From Betaproteobacteria bacterium (GTDB lineage: Bacteria; Pseudomonadota; Gammaproteobacteria; Burkholderiales; JAHFRG01), in contig JAHFRG010000060.1 of the NCBI GenBank assembly GCA_023258935.1, positions 1-9,748 on the forward strand: a DNA stretch of 9,748 nucleotides, written 5' to 3'. The translations under genes and the position numbers were made by a program. The notes beneath the pieces are model-generated. The model was not told the origin of the DNA. It saw only the letters and a program-made list of their open reading frames with translations, and did not search any database. Positions 1 through 6,481 of the stretch are shown one piece after another; positions within the stretch are counted from its first letter, which is position 1; each line of letters opens with the position of its first letter.

Positions 1-823
1 TGCCCAGCACTTTCAGATACCTTTGCACTCCCATCCACTCGAAATCGCGGTAGAACTCCGTAAAATCGGCGGCTATCGGCAGGCCAGCCTTTTTGGCGCG
101 CTCCCAGTAACGCACCACCCAGTCGAGAACGCGCTCTTCATCCCAACTGATATAGGCATCCCTGAACATTGAAACCACATCATAAGTAATCGGGCCGTAC
201 ACCGCGTCCTGAAAATCCAGAATGCCGGGATTGGGGTCGCTTAACATTAGATTGCGCGAATGGTAGTCACGGTGCACATATACACGCGGTTGCGCCATAT
301 TGTTCTGCAATACCCGCTTGAACATGAAATTCAGTACATCCGTCTGGGCCGGGCTCAAACCGAGCCGCAAATGTTTAGCCACATACCAATCGGGAAACAG
401 GCGCATTTCACGCAGCAGTAGGGCTTCATCATAATTCGGTAAAACATCCGCGCGGCTTGCTAGTTGAATCTTTGTCAGCGACTCAATCGCATCCAGATAC
501 AAGCGGTCGGCGTCGCCGTCCCGCAATATCTGCAAATAAGTGGTGGTACCGAGATCATCGAGCAACAAGAAACCTTGTTCTAAATTCCTGGCCAGCACCC
601 GCGGCACATGCGCCCCCGCCGCATAAAACAATTCCGAAACCTGGATGAACGGCCTGCAGTCCTCGTGTGACGGTGGCGCATCCATCGCTATCAGCGAACG
701 ATCTTCAAACTTCACCCGGAAATAGCGGCGGAAACTGGCATCTTCTGACGCTGCTTTCAGCGTAAAAGAAATCCCGGGAAACTGCGAGCTAATCCAGTCC
801 TCCAGCAATGCAAAACGTTTCAA
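1..823 (-). CDS. amgK: N-acetylmuramate/N-acetylglucosamine 1-kinase (AmgK-like), 3' end outside window
   Basis: This is the N-terminal ~274 codons of an aminoglycoside-phosphotransferase-fold kinase that runs off the left edge. Translation of the minus strand shows the family opening (ASEDASFRRYFRV, about residues 25-37), LLLDDLG near residue 90, the catalytic loop HRDYHSRN (H184, D186, N191) and the magnesium-binding DFQDA (D203), followed by YDVVSMFRDAY. AmgK enzymes phosphorylate the anomeric position of MurNAc and GlcNAc in the cytoplasm so that MurU can make UDP-MurNAc, recycling cell wall. Members are usually around 330-340 residues, so about 60 are missing. No in-frame ATG exists near the start. 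I chose TTG at 823-821, which has AGAGG five bases upstream and gives a family-like N-terminus (KRFALLEDWI). An upstream TTG at 880-878 with GGAGG six bases before it would add 19 residues. The gene is divergent from lptD; murU would be expected just left of the window. The family is clear; the precise substrate rests on context. Confidence 0.85.
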   Translation of the reverse strand, partial: MKRFALLEDWISSQFPGISFTLKAASEDASFRRYFRVKFEDRSLIAMDAPPSHEDCRPFIQVSELFYAAGAHVPRVLARNLEQGFLLLDDLGTTTYLQILRDGDADRLYLDAIESLTKIQLASRADVLPNYDEALLLREMRLFPDWYVAKHLRLGLSPAQTDVLNFMFKRVLQNNMAQPRVYVHRDYHSRNLMLSDPNPGILDFQDAVYGPITYDVVSMFRDAYISWDEERVLDWVVRYWERAKKAGLPIAADFTEFYRDFEWMGVQRYLKVLG

Positions 824-904
824 AAGCGCCTCTGAATTGCCATAATGATAAATTTGTGCGATTTTAACACTTAAAATCAAAGCAGCCCTCCGGTCAATCA
901 ATGC
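824..904. promoter_or_regulatory. amgK/lptD divergent promoter region with a perfect A/T-rich inverted repeat
   Basis: This 81-base region separates the preferred amgK start from lptD. It holds a perfect inverted repeat at 860-878: arms GATTTTAA and TTAAAATC around CAC. Each arm contains TAAAAT, a 5/6 match to the sigma-70 -10 element: on the plus strand at 872-877 (predicted lptD leader of about 20 bases) and on the minus strand at 866-861. I found no good -35 at proper spacing for the plus-strand hexamer. On the minus strand TTGACC (897-892) sits 17 bases before TTAAGT (874-869), a possible weak amgK promoter. The palindrome itself is certain; promoter or operator function is inferred. If amgK uses the TTG at 880, the repeat overlaps its first codon. 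Confidence 0.4.
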
Positions 905-3148
905 ATGATGCGCAAATTCTGTCTTCAGCCCATCGCTTTTTCTCTGCTTTATCTTCTTTCCCATGCCTCGATTGCGGATGAAGATGCGCTCAAACTGAAA
1001 CCGGATGGGCGCTTAAACCCGCCCCCCGGACAACAGGAAGCACTGCCGATTTTCATAGAAGCCGAGAGTATCGAGGGACAAGACGAAGAGAAAATTACGG
1101 CGCAAGGTTCGGTAGTGTTGCGCAAGCGCGGGCAAGCCATATTCGCTGACTGGTTGAACTATTTTCTGTCTGAAGACGAGATCGAGGCCGAAGGCAATGT
1201 GCGCCTCGAGCAGCGCGGCAATTCAGTGCAAGGTCCGAAGCTCAAAGTAAATACCGAGCGCGAGACGGGCTATTTTGATTCCCCTGATTTCATGCTTCAG
1301 AAAAACCAAAGCAGGGGCAATGCATCCCACCTGTTCTTTGAAGGCCCGCAACAATACCGCTTCGAGCAGGTGAATTACACCACGTGTCCGGTGGGCAACG
1401 ACGACTGGTACTTGCGCGCCCGCGATCTGAAAATCGATCAGGTTACCAATGTTGGTGTGGCACGCGATGCGAGTATCGTGTTCAAGGGCGTGCCGATCCT
1501 TTACACCCCATGGATCGATTTTCCCACAGCCAGCTCGCGCAAATCGGGATTTCTCCCGCCCACCATGGGCAATACCAGCAACAACGGTTTCGAGTTTATG
1601 CTGCCCTATTACTGGAATATCGCGCCGAATTATGACGCTACTTTTTCAGCGCGTGCCCTCTCCAAACGCGGTGCGCTACTCGGTTCAGAATTCCGTTACC
1701 TCATGCCGACTTCCTCCGGCCAGGCGCGGATGGATTTGCTTCCAGACGATCTGATTGATGACGATAGAACCCGCTGGGCGCTGCTGTTCCAGCACTCGCA
1801 AAACCTGGGGGAGGGCCTGACCGGCACAATTAATTACCAGAGGGTCTCCGACGATAATTATTTCAGGGACCTTAGTACACGCATTGCTTTTACCTCGCTG
1901 GTTAACCTGCCGCAAGAAGGAACCCTGAGCTACAGCCAGCCGTGGTGGAATGTGACGCTGCGTGCGCTGAGTTATCAGACATTGCAGGATCCGGGGGCGC
2001 CGATTACACCGCCCTACCAACCCCTGCCGCAGCTTACGTACAACGCCGCACGCCAGAATGTCGGCGGTTTTGACCTGTCGCTGGCCAGCCAATATACCAA
2101 TTTTTACCATGATTCGCTGGTCAAGGGGCAGCGTTTCATAGCGTATCCCAACATCATCTATCCGATACAGACTTCGTACGCCTACTTCACGCCCAAAATC
2201 GGCGTCAACTATACTTATTATTCGTTCGACCAAAACACTACCACTGCGCCGGACACCTACCGGGTAGTTCCGATTTCCAGCATTGAGTCCGGGCTGATTT
2301 TCGAGCGTGACGCCTCTTTCTTTGGTCAGGACTTCAAGCAAACATTGGAACCAACGGTGTATTACCTCAACATACCGTTCCGCGACCAAAGCCAGTTTCC
2401 TGTCTTTGACAGCGCACTTGCCGACGTCAACTACTCGCGAATATTCACCGAGAACGTGTTCAGCGGCGGCGACCGTATCAATAACGCCAACCAGCTTACG
2501 GTGGGCATCAGGTCGCGACTGCTGTCCGATAACGGCGATGAGCGGCTGCGATTCAACATCGGCCAGCGCCTGCTAATCAATCAGCAACGAGTTTCCCTGG
2601 ACAGCACGGTTCCGAATTCGCTTACCGCCGGCGGCAATACCACGCCCAGTATCGACACCACTTCGGATATCGTCACCACTCTCAGCAGCACAATAATCCC
2701 CAAGGTGCTGGCTGAATCCAGCCTGGAATATCACCCGGCTCACAGCGCCATTCAAAAATTCTTCGTTGGCACGCGCTATCAGCCCGAACTGGGAAAAGTA
2801 CTCAACTTGGGCTACCGTTACAACCGCGATTCCATTAGCCAGACAGATATCAGTACGCAATGGCCGATCACCGGAGGATGGTATGGAGTGGGCCGCTTTA
2901 ATTACTCGATGTTCGACCACACGACTTTGGAGGGATTGCTCGGTTTTGAATATAATAGCTGCTGCTGGACGTTCCGCTTTGTAGTGCACCGCCTCACCAC
3001 CGCCACATCGCAGGCAACCACCGGGGCGTTTCTCCAGCTTGAATTGAACGGTCTTTCGAAGCTCGGCTCTAATCCTCTCACGGTTCTAAGTCGGAGCATC
3101 CCAGGCTATACCAAGACCAATAAGCCAATCATCAGCAACGAACCATAG
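905..3148 (+). CDS. lptD: LPS-assembly protein LptD (outer-membrane LPS translocon)
   Basis: LptD is the outer-membrane beta-barrel that, plugged by LptE, inserts lipopolysaccharide into the outer leaflet; its N-terminal jellyroll docks to periplasmic LptA. The 747-residue protein has a signal peptide (charged MMRK, hydrophobic core, likely cleavage after ASIA at residue 24), an OstA/LptA-like domain at about residues 48-165 (IFIEAESIEG, QGSVVLRKRGQ, FADWLNYF), then the barrel domain from about 195 (GVPILYTPWIDFP) to the end (LQLELNGLSKLGSNPL, RSIPGY). Length is near the E. coli protein (784). Mature cysteines are C161 (YTTCPVG) and the pair C686-C687 (NSCCW). The partner near the mature N-terminus, E. 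coli C31, is absent. The start is ATG 905, with ATG 908 equivalent; neither has a Shine-Dalgarno sequence. It heads the lptD-surA-pdxA-rsmA cluster, 28 bases before surA, whose product is known in E. coli to assist LptD folding. Confidence 0.97.
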   Translation: MMRKFCLQPIAFSLLYLLSHASIADEDALKLKPDGRLNPPPGQQEALPIFIEAESIEGQDEEKITAQGSVVLRKRGQAIFADWLNYFLSEDEIEAEGNVRLEQRGNSVQGPKLKVNTERETGYFDSPDFMLQKNQSRGNASHLFFEGPQQYRFEQVNYTTCPVGNDDWYLRARDLKIDQVTNVGVARDASIVFKGVPILYTPWIDFPTASSRKSGFLPPTMGNTSNNGFEFMLPYYWNIAPNYDATFSARALSKRGALLGSEFRYLMPTSSGQARMDLLPDDLIDDDRTRWALLFQHSQNLGEGLTGTINYQRVSDDNYFRDLSTRIAFTSLVNLPQEGTLSYSQPWWNVTLRALSYQTLQDPGAPITPPYQPLPQLTYNAARQNVGGFDLSLASQYTNFYHDSLVKGQRFIAYPNIIYPIQTSYAYFTPKIGVNYTYYSFDQNTTTAPDTYRVVPISSIESGLIFERDASFFGQDFKQTLEPTVYYLNIPFRDQSQFPVFDSALADVNYSRIFTENVFSGGDRINNANQLTVGIRSRLLSDNGDERLRFNIGQRLLINQQRVSLDSTVPNSLTAGGNTTPSIDTTSDIVTTLSSTIIPKVLAESSLEYHPAHSAIQKFFVGTRYQPELGKVLNLGYRYNRDSISQTDISTQWPITGGWYGVGRFNYSMFDHTTLEGLLGFEYNSCCWTFRFVVHRLTTATSQATTGAFLQLELNGLSKLGSNPLTVLSRSIPGYTKTNKPIISNEP

Positions 3149-3176
3149 CAAATTCGATAACAATGTCCGAAGTACT

Positions 3177-4514
3177 GTGGTAACGAAGATGCTCACCATG
3201 TTTCTCCGCCTCGCGTGCGGGATCGCGCTGGTGAACGCTTGCATCATTGTCTCTCTCAACGCCGCGCAAACCGATGCAGCAACCAAGAATGTCGTGACTC
3301 TGGATCGCATCGTTGCAATAGTAAACGATGATGTGATCACCCAGTACGAGCTTAACGACCACATCAAAGTGGTGGTCAGCCAGCTCAAAAAACAAGGCAC
3401 TCCGCTGCCTGCGCAAGACGTTCTGGAAAAACAACTGCTGGAACGCTTAATTAACGATCGGGTACAGTTGCAGTACGCCAAAGAAACCGGCGTGCGCGTG
3501 GATGATACACAGCTGGAAAAAACCCTTGAGCGTATTGCAGAGAACAATAAAATGAGCCTGCGGGCAATGCGTGAAGCATTGGAGCAAGAGGGGGTCAATT
3601 TCAACCGCTTTCGCGAGGAAATACGAAACGAGATCATCATGGCCCGCCTTAAGGAACGCGAGGTGGACAATAAAATCGTAGTCACCGATAGCGAAATAGC
3701 CAATTATCTGAAATCCCAGGAAGCCCTGGCAGGCAAGGAGGACGAATACAACCTTGCGCATATTTTGGTACTTGTGCCGGAGCAGGCGAGCCCGGAACAA
3801 ATCCAAGCGAAGCGTGCACGCGTCGAACAGGCCTTGGCGCAAATTAAAAACGGCGCTGATTTCGCGCAAATTGCCGTTGGTTATTCCGATGCAGCTGATG
3901 CCCTGCAAGGCGGCGCTATTGGCTGGCGTCCGGCAGGCCGGCTGCCGACTGTTTTTCTTGAGGCGTTGCGCTCGATGCAGGCGGGCGAGGTAAGCGGTGT
4001 ACTGCGCAGCGCCAACGGCTTTCACATCATCAAACTGCTGGACAAGCGCGGCAAGGATTCGGCTGTTGAGGTGCAGCAGACCCATGCCCGGCATATTCTC
4101 ATCAAAACCAGCGAGCTGTTGTCAGAAAACGATGCGCGCACCCGTATGCTAAGTCTCAAGGAGCGGCTCGATCATGGCGCTGACTTCGCTGAACTTGCTC
4201 GACTGCAATCCGAAGACGGCAGTGCTGCACAGGGCGGCGACTTGGGTTGGCTTGCTCCGGGCGATACGGTACCCGAGTTTGAACGCGCGATGAATACGCT
4301 CAAGATCGGGCAAATCAGCGATCCGGTGCGATCGCCTTTCGGCTGGCATTTGATCCTGGTGATAGAACGCCGCAATCAGGATATCACCCGTGACCGGCAA
4401 CGCCTGCTTGCGCGCCAGGTCTTGCGCGCGCGCAAGGCCGATGAAGCCTACGAAGAATGGCTACGCCAGTTGCGCGACAGCGCGTACGTGGAATACCGCT
4501 TGGAAGACAAATAA
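3177..4514 (+). CDS. surA: Periplasmic chaperone / peptidyl-prolyl isomerase SurA
   Basis: SurA escorts unfolded outer-membrane proteins across the periplasm to the BAM complex and has prolyl isomerase activity. In the 445-residue protein I see a signal peptide at about 1-34, the SurA N-terminal chaperone domain at about 38-180 (DRIVAIVNDDVITQYEL, then helices up to NEIIMARLKEREV), a first parvulin domain at 190-291 (YNLAHILV, GADFAQIA, GGAIGW, NGFHIIKL), a second at 301-399 (THARHILI, GADFAELA, GGDLGWL, FGWHLILV) and the C-terminal helix that packs on the N-domain (YEEWLRQLRDSAYVEYRL). Both parvulin copies are intact and length is typical. The reported start is GTG 3177; ATG 3189 and ATG 3198 lie in frame and leave a good signal peptide, and no clear Shine-Dalgarno decides between them. 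It sits 28 bases after lptD and is probably cotranscribed. A 16-base palindrome lies in its 3' part (4421-4436). Confidence 0.96.
   Translation: MVTKMLTMFLRLACGIALVNACIIVSLNAAQTDAATKNVVTLDRIVAIVNDDVITQYELNDHIKVVVSQLKKQGTPLPAQDVLEKQLLERLINDRVQLQYAKETGVRVDDTQLEKTLERIAENNKMSLRAMREALEQEGVNFNRFREEIRNEIIMARLKEREVDNKIVVTDSEIANYLKSQEALAGKEDEYNLAHILVLVPEQASPEQIQAKRARVEQALAQIKNGADFAQIAVGYSDAADALQGGAIGWRPAGRLPTVFLEALRSMQAGEVSGVLRSANGFHIIKLLDKRGKDSAVEVQQTHARHILIKTSELLSENDARTRMLSLKERLDHGADFAELARLQSEDGSAAQGGDLGWLAPGDTVPEFERAMNTLKIGQISDPVRSPFGWHLILVIERRNQDITRDRQRLLARQVLRARKADEAYEEWLRQLRDSAYVEYRLEDK
4421..4436. repeat. 16-base perfect GC palindrome inside surA
   Basis: CTTGCGCG is followed directly by its reverse complement CGCGCAAG, with a run of alternating C and G at the centre. 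The first nine bases are also present as a direct copy at 4407-4415. The stretch encodes part of the arginine/alanine-rich C-terminal helix of SurA (LRARK), so codon constraint may explain it. No function is claimed. Confidence 0.5.
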
Positions 4515-4583
4515 ATTCACCGCAGTGGTACAGATAATACTTGCATCATTCCCTGCACTAATGTCTATGGCTTAATAATACCC

Positions 4584-5630
4584 ATGCCGCGCACTAATTC
4601 ACTATCGACGCTCGCCGTGACCGCCGGCGAACCTGCAGGTATCGGGCCGGATCTGTGCGTGCTGTTGGCGTGGCATAAGCTCCCGGCGCGCATCGTGGTG
4701 ATTGCAGACAAAACCCTGCTCGCCGAACGCGCCAGGTTGCTGAAGAAGAAAATCCATCTCGTTGATTTCACCCCAGGCCGCGTTAACGGCCGTGCTTCAG
4801 GCAGTTTACTGGTGCTGCATGAGCCGCTTGCCAAGCCCGTGGTTCCTGGAAAACCGGATCCCGCCAACAGCGGCTATGTGCTGCGCACGCTGCAACAAGC
4901 GGTGCGAGGCTGCATGGAAAAGCATTTCGATGCCATGGTGACCGCGCCCGTGCACAAAGGTGTAATCAACGATGCCGGAATCCCTTTCACCGGGCATACC
5001 GAATATCTGGCGCAGCAGACGGCAACCCGGCATGTAGTGATGCTGCTCACCGGCGGGGGACTACGGGTCGCGCTTGCCACAACCCATCTCGCTTTGAAAG
5101 ACGTGCCGGCTGCGCTCAGCCGGAACGGTTTGGAACGTTGCCTGCGTATTCTGCATCATGATCTGGTGATGCGATTTGGCATCGCCGCGCCGCGCATACT
5201 GGTGGCAGGCTTGAATCCCCACGCCGGTGAATCCGGCTATCTTGGGAATGAGGAAACGCAAATCATCAGCCCGGTGGTGAATAAACTTCTTCACGAGGGT
5301 TTTGATGTGCAGGGTCCGCTTCCCGCGGACACCTTGTTCACTCATGAGCGCCTTAAAAGCTGCGATTGCGCTCTAGCGATGTACCACGATCAGGGCCTTC
5401 CCGTGCTGAAATATGCAAGTTTCGGTTTGGGAGTAAATGTCACGCTGGGTTTGCCCATCATCCGAACCTCGGTCGACCACGGCACCGCGCTCGAACTGGC
5501 GGGGACAGGCAAAATCGACAGCGGAAGCCTGTTGGCTGCAATCAAACTTGCCATGCAGCTTTCAAATAACGCCAAGCGCCAGAACACAAGAAGTGCAACT
5601 CAGACTCTGCCAGCCGGCATTAAAAAATAA
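4584..5630 (+). CDS. pdxA: 4-hydroxythreonine-4-phosphate dehydrogenase PdxA
   Basis: PdxA is a cytoplasmic NAD-dependent enzyme of the DXP-dependent vitamin B6 pathway. It oxidises 4-phosphohydroxy-L-threonine; the product decarboxylates and is condensed with deoxyxylulose phosphate by PdxJ to give pyridoxine phosphate. The 348-residue protein opens with TAGEPAGIGPDL (13-24) and carries VTAPVHKG (119-126), the substrate-binding GHTEY (H138, T139), and the three metal ligands H168 (TTHLAL), H213 (NPHAGE) and H268 (MYHDQGLP). These are each exactly two above the E. coli ligands H166, H211 and H266. The C-terminal nucleotide region includes TSVDHGTALELAG (295-307). The tail after residue 325 is basic and not conserved-looking. 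The 69-base gap after surA is the widest inside the cluster and holds A/T-rich GATAAT at 4533-4538 without a matching -35. ATG 4584 directly follows in-frame stops and has no Shine-Dalgarno sequence. Confidence 0.96.
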   Translation: MPRTNSLSTLAVTAGEPAGIGPDLCVLLAWHKLPARIVVIADKTLLAERARLLKKKIHLVDFTPGRVNGRASGSLLVLHEPLAKPVVPGKPDPANSGYVLRTLQQAVRGCMEKHFDAMVTAPVHKGVINDAGIPFTGHTEYLAQQTATRHVVMLLTGGGLRVALATTHLALKDVPAALSRNGLERCLRILHHDLVMRFGIAAPRILVAGLNPHAGESGYLGNEETQIISPVVNKLLHEGFDVQGPLPADTLFTHERLKSCDCALAMYHDQGLPVLKYASFGLGVNVTLGLPIIRTSVDHGTALELAGTGKIDSGSLLAAIKLAMQLSNNAKRQNTRSATQTLPAGIKK

Positions 5631-5669
5631 ACCCGCACGCAACGCCAGCACTCATTTCATCATTCAACA

Positions 5670-6449
5670 ATGCACCATACTGCAAGAAAACGGTTCGGCC
5701 AGAATTTTCTGGTTGACCGGGAAATTATAGACGCCATTATCGCAACGATTGCCCCACAAAGCTCAGATCGCATGGTGGAAATCGGGCCCGGCATGGGAGC
5801 GTTGACCCGCCCGTTGCTGGAACGGCTTGATCATCTTCATGTTGTGGAAATTGACCGTGACATTGCGGCGCATTTGATTGGCGAATTTCCCGCGTCCCGG
5901 CTTACGGTGCACGTTACCGACGCCCTGCGTTTTGATTTCTCTGCGCTGGGCGAAAACCTGCGAGTCGTCGGCAACCTGCCATACAATATTTCTTCGCCGC
6001 TGTTGTTTCATCTGACTAGCTTCGCCAGCCGTATTCGCGATCTGCATGTGATGCTGCAAAAAGAAGTGGTGGAACGCATGGTAGCAACGCCATCCACCTC
6101 CGCCTATAGCAAGCTGTCGGTGATGCTACAATACCGATATGCTATGGAAAAACTACTGGACGTGCCAAGCCATGCATTCCGGCCGGCACCCCGCGTCGAA
6201 TCCGCGGTGATCCGCATGCTTCCACGCATGTCGAGCGAGTTGCAGGCAAAAGATGAATCGCTTTTTGCGCGGATTGTGAGCAGCGCCTTTTCCCAGCGCA
6301 GAAAAACTTTGCGTAACACCTTGGGCAGTTATCTCGCCCGCGAGGACTTTGCGGCGCTGAGCATTGATCCCGGCTGGCGAGCGCAAAATCTGGCCTCTGG
6401 TGATTTTGCGCGCATCGCCAACTATCTCGGCAACAAAGTTGGAAGGTAA
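5670..6449 (+). CDS. rsmA: 16S rRNA adenine dimethyltransferase RsmA (KsgA)
   Basis: RsmA uses S-adenosylmethionine to dimethylate the two adjacent adenines in helix 45 of 16S rRNA (A1518 and A1519 in E. coli), a late checkpoint of 30S assembly. The 259-residue protein shows the N-terminal KRFGQNFLVD (7-16), SAM motif I VEIGPGMGALT (36-46), the acidic ribose-binding E60 followed by ID, D84 beside the adenine site, the catalytic NLPYN (102-106), and the C-terminal AFSQRRKTLRNTL (206-218). Length is typical. It starts 39 bases after pdxA at an ATG preceded by A/C-rich sequence with no Shine-Dalgarno. Its position after pdxA matches the cluster known from E. coli, but the apaG and apaH genes that follow there are absent. 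Confidence 0.97.
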   Translation: MHHTARKRFGQNFLVDREIIDAIIATIAPQSSDRMVEIGPGMGALTRPLLERLDHLHVVEIDRDIAAHLIGEFPASRLTVHVTDALRFDFSALGENLRVVGNLPYNISSPLLFHLTSFASRIRDLHVMLQKEVVERMVATPSTSAYSKLSVMLQYRYAMEKLLDVPSHAFRPAPRVESAVIRMLPRMSSELQAKDESLFARIVSSAFSQRRKTLRNTLGSYLAREDFAALSIDPGWRAQNLASGDFARIANYLGNKVGR

Positions 6450-6481
6450 AACGCTTTGCAGTCGCACGCCTTGACAACCGC

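Noticed and set aside
457..648. 63-codon plus-strand open frame at the left end
   Set aside because: It is antisense to the conserved AmgK frame, and its composition is that of a shadow frame.
1685..2389. 234-codon open frame on the minus strand inside lptD
   Set aside because: It lies wholly opposite a clear LptD coding frame, shows no family motif, and is best explained as an antisense shadow of biased codons.
3086..3703. 205-codon open frame on the minus strand spanning the lptD end and surA start
   Set aside because: The translation is serine/arginine-rich without recognisable motifs and overlaps two certain genes; no ribosome binding site stands out.
4421..4436. Palindrome in surA as a regulatory or recombination site
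   Set aside because: It sits within codons of a conserved Arg/Ala-rich helix, where GCG/CGC codon use readily creates such symmetry.
4541..4583. Possible pdxA promoter in the surA-pdxA gap (TTGCAT, then A/T-rich TAATAAT)
   Set aside because: At 17-base spacing the -10 slot is TCTATG, only 3 of 6 matches; the evidence is too weak to call.
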